This document shows, one piece after another, positions 52,871-63,619 of a DNA stretch of 64,000 nucleotides. The notes under the pieces were generated by a model. It ran no database searches. It had not been told where the DNA came from and saw only the letters and a program-made list of their open reading frames with translations. This DNA comes from Aplysia californica. Its lineage: Eukaryota > Mollusca > Gastropoda > Aplysiida > Aplysiidae. Position numbers and translations under genes: made by a program. The stretch covers positions 1,743,374 to 1,807,373 of the forward strand of contig NW_004797297.1 of assembly GCF_000002075.1 (NCBI RefSeq), given 5' to 3'. How positions within the stretch are numbered: position 1 is the stretch's first letter; each line of letters starts with the position of its first letter.

Positions 52871-53734
52871 CACAAGAGTCAGCTGTCACTGAACTCTAAC
52901 TATGGAAGTGAAGCAGCACTCGGTGTTCCCCAGCGGCCTTAAAATGAGATCATTGTTCGCGTTTCTTGGTGGCATGTTACATTTTTTAAAAAAGAAAAAA
53001 GAAAGAATCCCTATTTGTTTCAAAAGGTCTACTAATGATATTGATAGCCATATTAATTTGTACTCGGGAATGACAGAAGTTTAATTCATGTAAGCTTTCA
53101 CGACTTTTGAGTTGTGTCATAGCATCAGCACGGGTATCAACACCCTCCCCCCCTCCAGGTAAAGCACTTACACACTCAAGTGAAGGTTATGTTGATGACC
53201 CGCAGAAATATACAACAGCATTCATTACACTGTAAAATTTCAAATACTGTGACACATGGCAAGAAACAAGATGTTAAGCAGACAAGACAGGTTCAAAACA
53301 CACAAAAGACAATGAACAAATGTCTCATGAGGTGAGCTACATTTGTATCTTCTGTCTTCAAGTAAGACAGATGTTTTGTATTTCTGAATTCTAGATCAAT
53401 ATATAATTAGATGAATTTGGAACTTAGATTTAGGCGGGTTTTTAAAATAGTTAGAATAAAGGCACTGTCTGCGGCCGGCCGAACTATGTGGCCACTTCCC
53501 TTATAAAGTAAATAACTCAGGTCTTGCTTCATTTTCCAAACGGAAACCAAGCACCCGTGCTGCATCGGCATGAATCACATGTTCACAACACAGGTGGTCT
53601 TGATAGGCAGCAAAGTTTGAGAGTTGCAGTTGTTTGAAGAATTTGGTAGATCAAAATATCCTAATAAAAAAGCCGAAGCTCAAGAATATCGCACCGTCGG
53701 GATCACTGACCTAATATATATATATATTTTTAGG

Positions 53735-53803
53735 CCAGTGGTCGGGATTCGAACCTTTTGGCCAAAGTCCGTCAACGACGAGGCCACCCTGCTGGTATGA
53801 CTT
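53735..53803 (-). repeat. tRNA-like SINE head
   Basis: In complement it reads GGGTGGCCTCGTCGTTGACG, then GACTTTGGCCAAAAGGTTCG, AATCCCGACCACTGG. The B box GGTTCGAATCC is exact and an A-box-like TGGCCTCGTCG precedes it. The spacing is short for a tRNA and the acceptor arms do not pair well, so it is a SINE head rather than a tRNA gene. Confidence 0.5.
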
Positions 53804-54782
53804 CTTTAAAAAATTTAATAAAAATAAAAAACCCACAGTACACTACAACCTCATGTTGGGAGGTCCTGGCGGCATACATATCCCCTTGTGATCACAATTA
53901 ACCGTTTTAAGAAGTGATAGCTTTTGCTTGTTTTTCGGAACTATTTCTGAACCAAGATTTTTAGTAATGACTAAGCCTTTGTTTCCACTATTTAGAAGTT
54001 GGAGGCAAGCTTTTGGGAGTGCACTAGGTTTAGGTGACTGTAGAAAAAACTCAGTGAAACGGTGGAAAAAACCCAGGGATTAAAGAGATAAGTTCCATGG
54101 CCGCATAGTGTGCCCTTGATGATCGCATAAAAGTGCCCTGATTGCAAACTGGTCTTTTCACATGGTATTTTCGAATGATCATCTTTCTTGGCAATATAGC
54201 TGAGAATGCTCTAGACCACTATACATCTACTGGCCAGATGATGTGCAAGTTTGCAGGCCAAAATTCTTTTTCGTTATCACTATTTGTTTGATTTCTAGAG
54301 CAAATTAAGCGAGAAAAGGCCACAAATAGTGCCTTTAATCTAGCAGATCTACATTTCTAAAGCAAGCAGAGCAGACACCTCTAGTTCTAGGTCAAGAGAC
54401 AGACTTGTGACAAAAAAAAAAAGAAAAGTAAAACAAAAACTACACTTAGGCATAAGAACTGCAATTGAAAAGTGGATTCTAGGCAAAATACATCCGATGA
54501 GCTTTGAAATAAGTGATTCTAAGTACAAAAACACATTTCTCAGTCTACTTTTGTAAGCGTGAGAAAGGGTGGACTCTCGCAAACAGAAAAACTATGATTT
54601 GTCTGCATGTTATCTAACAATTTTAAAAAGTTATTAAAAAATCAGTGCTAGAAATAATAAACCACCTGAATTTTACAGCTAAATGAGTCCGCTAAGCAGC
54701 AGCAGTATTAAAACAGGTACGGTACAGGCTGTATTTGGATATTTTCCTTCCACTTCAGAATATCCCACCCCTTAAAAACATA

Positions 54783-54980
54783 TGTCACGACGTGGTGGAA
54801 TTAGGTGCTCGTCAGTTTTTGGGCACATAGAGTTCAGTAAAATACACACCGAAATGAGGCATGAAAGGTGTTGAGCCAAAACACAAAAAGTCTATAAAAA
54901 TTCCCAAACCAGTGGAAAAAAGCCAGTTTCTTCACTTTCGTTATTTTGACAAGCACCTGATTTCACCACACTGCCTCACA
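54783..54980. mobile_element. MITE, TGTGAGGC family (short copy)
   Basis: The left end TGTCACGACGTGGTGGAATT and the right end in complement TGTGAGGCAGTGTGGTGAAA are flanked by TA-rich sequence. The interior words ggtgttgagccaaaa and agtttttgggc match the copy at 8611-9039 in reverse orientation. Confidence 0.6.
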
Positions 54981-56019
54981 TATATATATATGTCACGACA
55001 GACAAAAAATGGTAGCAGTGGGGTGCAAAATATGTCGCAACCAGTACGATAAGGGTTCACACAGAATGCAAGAAAAAACAAATGATGCATTCAACCAAAG
55101 GTGGAAACATTATAAATGCATTAACTTTACATGCTCATTTAAACACACTGAACCATGCCTATTTTTAGTCATCCATCAATCATCCTTATAAATTATGCAA
55201 ATTTCTAAAATTCACATAATTAATGAACCAGAAAAGATAAGGGCCTGAGGAGAATCGTCACAGAATTTTTATATTCAAAATCTTTTACATTAGCAAAACT
55301 TTTAAATAAAAATTCCAAATAACTTCAGGCTCCGGAGAAATTCTGCAGAGTACCATGAAAATGAAGAGATTGTGGAGTCTGTCGCTAAAACCCACAACAA
55401 TATTTGGCACAAATTCTATGCCACCATGGTTTTAACTAAAAAGAGCATTCTGGCCAGTACACTGGTTCTATATTCATAGTATTAAAAAATGGGCAAATCT
55501 GGCCCCGATAACGATCAGGACTCGGAGTCAAGGCTCAAGTCTAAATATAGTTTTTGACCAAAATTCATTGATTAAAAACACCATAGAATGACAAATCTTC
55601 TGCACGTCATATACATCAGAAATACATGGCATAAACTTCTTCATATCAAATGTGTTCGTCTTTGGTTCAACACTAATGTACAACAGAATGGTTCAAAGGG
55701 GAAAAGCATAATTTAGTCAGAGATTAACACATCAAGGTTATCATATCTATAAAAACACCATAAATGCAGAAAGCGTCACATAGTTTCAAAAACTTTACTT
55801 GTGATGAAATACCAGAGCATGCCACAAAGAAGTCTGACAGCGTTCCTGATTTATGAAGGCGTAGACAACATAATACGATCTGGTACACTGCAATATTTCG
55901 ATACCATGAAATAAAGGATCCGAAGGCCAGTACAAAAAAAATTTTTGTACCACAAATACAGAACCAAAATTAAAGGAAGCCAAATCTTCTCAGATTCCTC
56001 ATAATACTACTTGTACTGT

Positions 56020-56047
56020 TCAAAAAAAAAAAAAAAAAAAAAAAAAA
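56020..56047 (+). repeat. Poly-A tract
   Basis: A run of about 27 A; no adjacent SINE was recognised. Confidence 0.9.
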
Positions 56048-56421
56048 GGTGCTGTAAAGTGAAACACAATGATTTTGGGGACATTATACTTAAAAATTAC
56101 TCTTACTCTATATTAAACTTATAGGTCATGCAATGAATCCAGACTACCCGAGGCTCATACAGCAACAGTGTAACAACACTGGATCACTTTGCTCTAGCTC
56201 ACCGATTCTTTTGAGGGGAGATTTTGGTATCAGGGAACGACTGTAACCACTTGACAGGCATCATAACAGCAGACTCATTGAAAGCATCAACTTCTCTCAA
56301 CTTGTTTACATTTCCAGACATTATCAGGTAAATTAAATAACATACACATGTTCAAACTAAAATAAAACATCTTCAAGAATAATACTCAAAGATAAAGGAA
56401 TATTTGAAACAATAGATCAAG

Positions 56422-56609
56422 TTATGCAACATCCATTCGCCTGTAGAAGAGCAAATATGGCATGCTCCTATCACTGTAGTAAAGAACATCAGCTTCTTGA
56501 ATGGGGACGATTTCACTGTCATCAAATCTCAGCCATCCACTCGCCACTGGCAGGAAAACGTCCGATGTATAGTGTCCATCATTCATCTTGCGGCCATGAT
56601 GGTTTACCA
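56422..56609 (-). CDS. USP10: USP10 last exon with catalytic His/Asp and stop
   Basis: It encodes VNHHGRKMNDGHYTSDVFLP, VASGWLRFDDSEIVPIQEAD and VLYYSDRSMPYLLFYRRMDV, ending in A and TAA at 56424-56422. GHYTSDVF carries the general-base His and RFDD the Asp. The acceptor is ttccag. Confidence 0.96.
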
Positions 56610-59600
56610 CTGGAAAATCAAAATTGACACACACTTGGTCAATATACTGTTAGAGGACCACTGTCAGGAATGACAGTAAAAATCATGTTATGTTTTTTTT
56701 TTTTACATAAGGAAAGGAGAAAGAAGAAGAGGGAAGGATTATCCAGTGGGAGACAGATCTACTGCTACTTAAAAAAGAAAGAGAAACAGACAGGTATGTA
56801 ATAGCTGCAGCTGGTATTAGTAATACAGAGTGTAAAAAGACCAGCAGCAGAAACCATTGGTACTGATGCAGACCTGCCACTCTATGAAATCTAAAAATCA
56901 GGATTTTAGAGTAAAAAAATCAGGATCTGGTGAAAAAAAATAGGGACCAACGGCAAATCAATCGTAAGGGGTACTGGGGAAGGAGGGGGTGTCTAGGTTC
57001 CCTTTTATGAGGCAAGTATGCAAGAGAAAACTTTTGCAGGAATAAGAAGTTCACGCTTGGGCCTCTAAATAGAGAGAAAACTGAAAGAAAGCATTACTCG
57101 GGTCGGAGTTGGATAGACTGGGGGAGCACAGGATGCAGTAAAGCTGAAACTCTCGTAGTTTTGAAAATAGCTGACGCATAACTCTAATCATCCACGCAAA
57201 AAGCCCGCGCTTTCGTACAGTAACAACGCCTGACTTCCATCGCATATACACTCAAGGCACCCCCCCCCCCCCCCGAAAAAAAGATCGCGCCAAGGCTGTT
57301 CATTTCTTTTCTTTTTTCTTATTCCTTTATCCTCAATTAGTACATGTATCAAGGCACGCACAGCCCAAGTGTAAAAAAAAATACCCCCCCCCCCACCCAG
57401 GTTAAGTCCCGAAAAACACCTCGAGCAATGTGGCCGGTGTGAATGAACTTTGTTGACCCCGACAGCCGACGGTCCCCGACACACGTGCTACTCACACGTA
57501 CGAGGTCATGTCACGTGATGCGAATGAGCGTTTGAAAGTTCCACTGACAGGTCTTGATGATGGGCCCGACTAACCAGAAAAGCAGAACTCAGACGAAGCT
57601 TGCTTATAAAGCAACGGCAGAACAACGAATAGATTACTCTGAAAGTAAGTTAAAGCCCATGTCATAATTGCTACAGTAATCAGGACACCATCGGAGAATT
57701 CTGCGTTATAAAAGCGAAAGTAGATCTTGAGCGTATCCATGTCGGAATTCAAAATCGATACGTCGATTTTAGTTGAAATAACGAGCGTGAGTCAACTACT
57801 AGATTCAGCATAGATGCTTTAGAAAGTAGCGTTCCAAGTTCCTGCCGATAAAAAATCCAATCGGCGCTTCCAAGCAAAAGAGATTGCAGAAATTTAAATA
57901 TTTTTTTCTTAGAATCGGACGCAACAGACACAACGGCAAAAAATCAGGATACTGGATATCGAAATCGCCAAAATCAGGATGCTTGAGATTTAGGGAAAAA
58001 AATCGGGAAAGTACTCACCTCCAAAGAGCTTGTAATTTCTTGACTTTGGCGATGCATACTTTGTCTTTCCAACTCGCGAGATGATTTCTGATGGGGGGGA
58101 AGGAGAGAAAATTGAAATTAAAACAGGTTGAAAACATAGTAAACCATCTTAACTTAATAAGTGCCAGATCTGCAAGACACTGACCTTTGTTCGGATGCTC
58201 TCAACAAAGCTAAATTACCCTGATCTTTTCCTGTCATCCATCTGTTTAGTCTATCCCAGTAGGTTCTACCCCTCAGTTTTGCCGGTGAGAGCGAGATGTT
58301 CAAGGCCCTTAGGTCTCTTTAAGTGTCCCAGAAACTTCATGTCTTTCTCTGTTTGCTTAGTTTTTAAAAATATTTATGCCACTCACTTTGAGACCTGAAC
58401 ATTCTTATATATTTCTAAGGATTGTTTCACTGGTGACACAATGCATTCTAGAACAACTTCTTTTAATCTGCTTAGTCTAGATTCGCTGTAGCTTCATCCG
58501 TTCTTACAAGCAACCTCTTGGTCCTATTACAAATTCCTAATAATCCTTAGATCATTTCCACCTATGTCTTGCCCATGAAATATTTTAAATAGCTCACTAT
58601 GTCTAACTTTATTAAAAGCTTTGGGGGGGGATGGTGGGGGAGGAAAGAAAGAAGACAAATCACAGGGAAATCCTGAAACTACATGAAAAGTCATCTACAG
58701 AGGAAAACGTTGACACATATTACATTGGGAATCTAAATGGATCAAGGCTACAAATATATTTGAACGCTGAGATTTTTTATCATTTCACAAATCTCATTTA
58801 TTTTTTAACAGCAATTACTTTTTGTTTGTTTTAGTAGAAGTTTTACAGCACTCGCAACTGCATAAGGTCATATGAGCGCCAAGGGGTGGATGTCAACAGA
58901 GATGTCCTTACAGGGAATCAGGCTTACTCTGCTCACCTCTCTAGCTTCAACAGTACAAAGTCTACTTCGACTATGAAGGCACCCCGGAAATAGCGGGTCA
59001 CAAAAGTGCGACAAACATACAAAAGAAGTAGAGGTAAATGATGATAGTAAGGAATAGGACAGAAAAACCAGCAGTTCGCTGTTGCAGTTCAGGCACAGTT
59101 ATGAGCGTGGCATTGATTAATCAGCCCATTTACAATTACAATTCTACTGTGCACAAGAACTCGAGATATTAATGTCCCCCACTTTAGGAATGGCCTACAG
59201 ACACTTCAGTCAGTAGCACCGCCCTGCGGGGTAAGCTATTACCCTTATAAAAAAAAAAAACAACAACCTTATTTTAAAAAAAAAAAAAGGGGGGGGGGGG
59301 GGGGGGGGGGGGAGGGCAGAACATAATGGCCTACCTTTTGGGATCTGTAAGTCCACATCAAACGTCACTTTCTTCTGTATTTTTTGGCCATTTCCATTTG
59401 AATATTCAAACAGTTTCAAATGCATGATGAGCACAGGAGGTAAAACATCAAAGAACATTCGACGTTGACCATGGACCTGTTGAAAATATAAGATTCATGA
59501 GCTTCCACTAAAATCAGTACATAATCAAATTTCAAACGTTAGGAAATAGAGTTTTGACATGAATTAAAATAATTCAGACCCAGCTGAACATACACAATCC

Positions 59601-62600
59601 ATCTGTTCAAACTTTCAACTGACTGACATTCTGACAAAACCATCTCCATGCAGGCAGACGGGGGTACTCCGGTATGGCCTACTTTATAATATTCAATGGG
59701 GCAACCATTTTAACGTGTACCCAGTGAAGTACCACAACTTGACGCCAAGCAACAATTGCTCTCAAATATACATGAAAATTACAAGGAAAAATGCCATTGT
59801 CACAATTTTCCCCTTCGTATTTAATTCTATTGTTTCGTTCATTCCATTGTGTCACCCAATACTATTTTCATCAGAAATGGCTGCAGCCATGTACTAGTGA
59901 CATATCTAGGAAGATTGCACCTGGAGATTCAGTAGTCCGTATGAAAGAAAGACGGTAATCCTCAAATGTTTTTTCTGTGATAAACGTCAATTCTTCAAAC
60001 ATGCACACTTACCCAAAACCCTGAAATATATGAACAGGAAAATTCGGTTTACATATCGCTCAGAAAACAGAAAAAACTTAAGACAAGCAATAGAAACTTA
60101 CCCTTCTGCCGTCGGCGTCATGCACAGTTTCTGTCGTGTTCAGTCTCAGCAGTGCGTCCTTCACAGAGTGTACAGGCTCAGCCTGAAATGACCACAGAGT
60201 GATTGTAAAGAACACTTTGTTAAGTTGGTTGAGGGTGTAGTTTTGTTATTTCGACAAGGTCTTGGTAAGGTTTTCGTCACTTACTATGGAAATTACACAG
60301 AACTGTCAGTACCTTGATGAGCATAACATAGGAGGCATATGAACGTAAACACCATCCCTCACTCAAAATGAATTGACCAAACAGGTAAATAGTAAACTTT
60401 TTGCATTATCCCATGAGCCAAGTCCCAAAGAAGGTAGCTTTCATCTCCAGAACCTTTTAACGCTATCTTTGTTTTCGTAAGTGTTATATGGCACTTGCAA
60501 CACAATAAGGCCATATTAGAGCTGAAGATTAAAGGAGTTACAAGAGAGTAACGAACACTATCTTTGCACAAGATGTGGCATTAAAAACCTTTCACTTTCT
60601 CTTAAATAGCAGGTTTATTGACGATCTTCACAGATATTCACTGATTTAAAAATTAACAATTTTTGTTCCAGTGATATCAGAGTGGACCAACCTCACATCT
60701 TACCTGAATGTCCAGTTTCAAAGTAAAGAAAGAATCGAGGGTATCACTCGACTTGCCAGACTCCCTCACTAGACATGATCTGCTCAAACCAGCAAAGATA
60801 CTGGACAACGGAGTTTGTCCACAATCATTCTGTAGGGAGCAAGAGAAATGGGAGACATTTACAAAAAGGAATATTTCTGAAACCCGGAATACTGTCTTGA
60901 AAGAAAAAGAAACATTTATGAAACATATTTAAAGAAATTTTATAGCTAGAGATCAGTTTGACAGAAACGTTAAAAAAAATACAATTGGACCAGGCTGGCC
61001 ACCTTGCAACATACCGTGCATGTGCATATCAGCAAAGACATCTCTACATTTCACTCTTAAAGGGCTGCATCTATCACTGATGTGAAGAAGACCTATTTGT
61101 ACCTCAAACCCATTAAGCCAACAGAAAGAAGAACAAATGCTTTAATTTTAGAGAATAAAAATTTTTTATTGCTAAGGAAATCACAGAAAGTGAACTGTCA
61201 GACCTTTTAATGAGATAAAATCATTATTGAATATTATAAAGATCAACTTGGGTAAATAATTTTTTTTTTGTTCTTGCAAGTGTTTTATGATGTTCGCAGC
61301 TGCATAAGGTCATGTGAGCGCATGGGATACATTAAACATTTTAAGTTGGTCGGTAGGAAATTTTTAATTTTGCCAGTGTGGCAGCCGAAGCCTACTCTTA
61401 TCGATTTTAAGACCTCCAACTCTAACCCATCTCTAATGTGCCCAACTTGCACATTGGACCTCAGATTTTTCACCCTTATCCGAGTAGGCTTGGGGATTAA
61501 TCTTACCTACCATAACATCAGGGGTGTGGCTGAAAGACTGCAGTAAGAAGGAGCCAAGGAACAGCAGTAGAAAGGCTGCAGAATAAGTCAGGAGCCGAGA
61601 AGAGGGGCAAAAAGTGGAGACGAAAGCAGACAACACAACATGGTAACAGGGCCCCCCACCAATTCCTGGAATTTTCTTTCAAGACCCCAATTTGAAAGAA
61701 AATAAGGCTGCTGCGCGTCAAGAATGATCCCCTAAAAAGCCCATCTAGCAATGATAAAAAGTCAAAATGTCTTTAAAGGAATGCAAATGTACATTTTGTA
61801 GTAGTCTTCAAACAATAGATTATAATGCTGGGTTACTGCCAACCCAGCTCACCCATTTTCCAGGGGCATGTTACATGAAAGAGCGTGCTCCATTTATATC
61901 TAATATATGCTCGTGAATACACACACACATACATGTAGGTACATTATATCCAGTAAAACAACATGTCAGTGTGGCACTAGTGTCTTGTGTGACTTAGGTT
62001 TATATTTTCCCCTCATCATATTAGCCTACATAAACTATATAAAAAATCAATCCTGTTTTGAGCCTGAGAAAAGACCTAGAACCAGAATATCGACTGTCAA
62101 TAACCAGTCTGGGTGTCATTATTATATAATAAACGTGAAAACGAAAAATATTGCTCAAACTCAAAAAGAAAAGTAATATTAGTAATAACTTGAATGGCTC
62201 AGGTAGACATATTCAGTGTAAGAGGTGTAAGAACTGAGGGAGGGCAAGATGCAGCGACACTGAAAATCTGCCAATCTTGTACAGAAAGCTAAAATATAGA
62301 TATAAATTACTATCACCCCATTCAATGAAACGCAAACACAATGGCATGTCAGATCCCGATTCCACACAAGGTCCGCACCAACGCACGCTTTGCTGAGAGC
62401 TCTTAGCAGTTATGAAAATTCTAAATACTAAAATTTTGCTTCCAAGATCTGTTTTTGTCCTCTGGGATTGCCTCCACACACCCCCCCCCCGCGCGCGCGC
62501 GCGGGTACTCACACGATGCCTTATCACGTAAATGTGAACTGGCAGGCTCACTGACCGGTCACGATGGTGAGCCTGACAAGACGCTTGTATAACTTACTTT

Positions 62601-63619
62601 TCTTTTCTTTTTTTTTTTTACAAGTGACAGCACAGGACAAATACTGATCTATTTTCATGGGAACACAGTGTTTGTAATGCACAACCTGCATGTTACAAAT
62701 GTAGCGTTATATATCAGACTATTACCGGAAAATTTCTGTGTGGTAACGAAAACGAAAGTAGATCTTGATTCTTCCCGATTGAGTCTCTTTGTCACATATA
62801 GGCCTACACTTCCGCCTGCTGCCATAGCGGTTCAATTATGGTTCTTCTTCATGATTCAGAAACCATATTGTCTAGATAGCTACACTACTAATATTGCACA
62901 GGCCCAATCCTTTCCAGACTTCCTGACACTTCACAAAATTCCCAACTTTTTCCTGACACTTCACAAAATTCCCAACTTTTTTCCAGACCCATCACAAAAT
63001 TCCAGACTTATCCCCGATTTCCCGACCTCGTGGGGGACCCTGATGGTTAGAGAGCAGAAAAGTAGGAGAAAATTTTCCATCACTGTCAGTTTAGTTTTAG
63101 TAAGAGTTTTAAGGCGCGTGCAACACTATAAGGTCATAATGTTAGTGCCGAGGAACAGATTACATGTTACAAGACAGTAACATACACAAAAAAGGAGGGG
63201 AGATGAAGACGACAGATGTTTGTTGTTTAGTATTTTTTATTTTAAAGTAGAGGTTTTACGACGCCTGCAACTGCATAAGGTCATATGAGCGCCAGAAGAT
63301 TAGAGGTGTTACATGAGAGTAACAAACATACGACAGATGTTTGACAGTAAAGAAAGAGCAAACCACACAAGAGCACCCGCCAGTTCCGAACCTGGGACCT
63401 ATTGAATGAGAGGCGAACACCGTAACCTCTAGACCACGAGAGCCCCCAAGTAAATTACAAAGAAAACAAGGTACCGTACCACATTCGTCTCAACATGATG
63501 ATTCCTGGGCCCTACTTGTTGCCATGCTTCATCTGAGTCCTCCTCTTCATCCATACTTTTAAGGCTCTCCTGAGAATTGTCATTGCCATTCACAGCAACT
63601 TCTCCTTGTTTCTTCAAAC
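56422..63619 (-). CDS. USP10: USP10 ubiquitin carboxyl-terminal hydrolase, 3' part (six exons)
   Basis: USP10 is a cysteine deubiquitinase (peptidase C19) known to act on p53 and to bind G3BP. The six exons join in frame to about 247 residues of the C-terminal catalytic half. They include the acidic insert with EAWQQVGPRN (human EWEQVGPRN), QTPLSSIFAGLSRS, LDSFFTLKLDIQ, LPPVLIMHLKLFEY, and the active-site histidine in NDGHYTSDVF followed by GWLRFDDSEI with the catalytic aspartate. It ends MPYLLFYRRMDVA, close to the human YLLYYRRVDLL. The Cys box, the N-terminus and the PAM2-like region lie to the right of the window. It precedes RBM39 on the same strand. Confidence 0.95.
57430..57570 (+). 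repeat. Diverged relic of the 1-1.3 kb repeat
   Basis: gtgaatgaactttgttgacc, ccactgacaggtcttgatga and tgggcccgact parallel gtgaatgaactttgatgacc, tcactgaccggtcacgacgg and cgagcccgac in copy 1 (43220-43325). Confidence 0.45.
58019..58087 (-). CDS. USP10: USP10 exon (KSRNYKLFG)
   Basis: A 69-nt exon encoding EIISRVGKTKYASPKSRNYK and LFG, leading into the VV strand before the catalytic His. The acceptor is catcag, the donor gtgagt, and the phase is 1 in and 1 out. Confidence 0.88.
58829..59230 (-). repeat. SINE-B full copy (reference)
   Basis: About 400 bp. On the minus strand it runs from ccccgcagggcggtgctact through cattcctaaagtgggggaca, a body with CACTTTTGTGACCCGC and GACATCCACCCCTTGG, to the LINE-like tail GCGCTCATATGACCTTATGC with AGTTGCGAGTGC. 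It has no protein frame. The shared tail suggests mobilisation by the RNase H LINE. Confidence 0.75.
59289..59312 (+). repeat. Poly-G tract near a splice donor
   Basis: About 24 G preceded by about 12 A, some 22-46 bases inside the intron after the USP10 donor at 59334. On the transcript it is C24 then U12. Confidence 0.85.
59335..59476 (-). CDS. USP10: USP10 exon (LPPVLIMHLKLFEY)
   Basis: It encodes VHGQRRMFFDVLPPVLIMHL, KLFEYSNGNGQKIQKKVTFD and VDLQIPK, the conserved USP core strand LPPVLxxHLKxF. The donor gtaggc is followed within 40 bases by a long C tract in the intron. Confidence 0.95.
60102..60182 (-). CDS. USP10: USP10 exon (VKDALLRL)
   Basis: An 81-nt exon encoding AEPVHSVKDALLRLNTTETV and HDADGRR, corresponding to human [20 protein letters not shown]. 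The acceptor is tttcag, the donor gtaagt, and it is phase 0-0. Confidence 0.92.
60472..60557 (-). repeat. 5'-truncated SINE-A with 9-bp duplication
   Basis: Only the last 86 bases are present. ctatctttg flanks both sides (60463-60471 and 60558-60566), so the truncation happened at insertion, as expected of target-primed reverse transcription. Confidence 0.82.
60704..60829 (-). CDS. USP10: USP10 exon (QTPLSSIFAG)
   Basis: A 126-nt, phase 0-0 exon encoding NDCGQTPLSSIFAGLSRSCL and DSFFTLKLDIQ, which align with human QTPITGIFGGHIRSVV and LQPFFTLQLDIQ. The acceptor is ctacag and the donor gtaaga. Confidence 0.95.
61271..61335 (-). repeat. SINE/LINE tail fragment
   Basis: In complement, GCGCTCACATGACCTTATGC and AGCTGCGAACATCATAAAAC form the LINE-type tail. 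The body on the right (to about 61600) does not match SINE-A or SINE-B, so this may be a third family with the same tail. Confidence 0.55.
61827..62840 (+). repeat. 1-1.3 kb interspersed repeat, copy 2
   Basis: Collinear with 42240-43520 at perhaps 75-80% identity by eye, without the GA array and with one rather than two gtaggtacattat units. Located in a USP10 intron. Confidence 0.75.
62921..63005 (+). repeat. 30-bp tandem repeat
   Basis: Two identical 30-bp units (62921-62950 and 62951-62980; tcctgacacttcacaaaatt then cccaactttt) and a partial third with changes. Confidence 0.9.
63091..63220 (-). repeat. SINE-A, truncated
   Basis: Tail and middle of SINE-A (complement of gttttagtaagagttttaag and gttacaagacagtaacatac). 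The 5' end is lost at gatgtttgttgtttag. Confidence 0.7.
63244..63446 (-). repeat. SINE-A-type copy with tRNA-like head
   Basis: On the minus strand it starts GGGGGCTCTCGTGGTCTAGA, GGTTACGGTGTTCGCCTCTC, ATTCAATAGG, TCCCAGGTTCGGAAC (63446 to about 63383). This has an A box (TGGTCTAGAGG, as in tRNA-Glu) and a B box (GGTTCGGAAC). It runs straight into the SINE-A body at TGGCGGGTGCTC. The 3' tail is of the GCGCTCATATGACC type. Only this copy has the head. Confidence 0.8.
63480..63619 (-). CDS. USP10: USP10 exon with acidic insert
   Basis: It encodes LKKQGEVAVNGNDNSQESLK, SMDEEEDSDEAWQQVGPRNH and HVETNV. The acceptor is ttgtag, the donor gtacgg, and it leaves phase 0. The acidic stretch followed by WxQVGPRN is a USP10 hallmark. 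Confidence 0.93.

Larger units (their letters stand above)
46418..56421 (-). other. Mostly unique stretch downstream of the USP10 stop (possible long 3' UTR)
   Basis: AT-rich, with long C tracts (about 46869-46890, 50626-50639, 50971-50984, 51068-51079), a LINE relic (52400-52640), a SINE-A (52691-52870), a tRNA-like SINE head (53735-53803) and a MITE (54783-54980). No credible coding exon is seen. Part of it must be USP10 3' UTR; the extent is unknown. Confidence 0.4.
56610..63479 (-). other. USP10 introns
   Basis: Besides the exons, the introns hold C tracts (57259-57274, 57385-57394), a weak relic of the 1-1.3 kb repeat (57430-57570), a SINE-B (58829-59230), a 24-nt G tract (59289-59312), a truncated SINE-A (60472-60557), a SINE tail fragment (61271-61335), repeat copy 2 (61827-62840), a 30-bp tandem repeat (62921-63005) and two SINE copies (63091-63220 and 63244-63446). 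No additional exon is seen. Confidence 0.6.

Noticed and set aside
56870-58015. A second hAT-like element in the last USP10 intron (aaaatcagga words at both sides)
   Set aside because: The repeated aaatcagg words are short and low complexity. No matching termini or duplication could be found.
62921-63005. CRISPR-like direct repeats
   Set aside because: The units are contiguous with no spacers, and the genome is eukaryotic.
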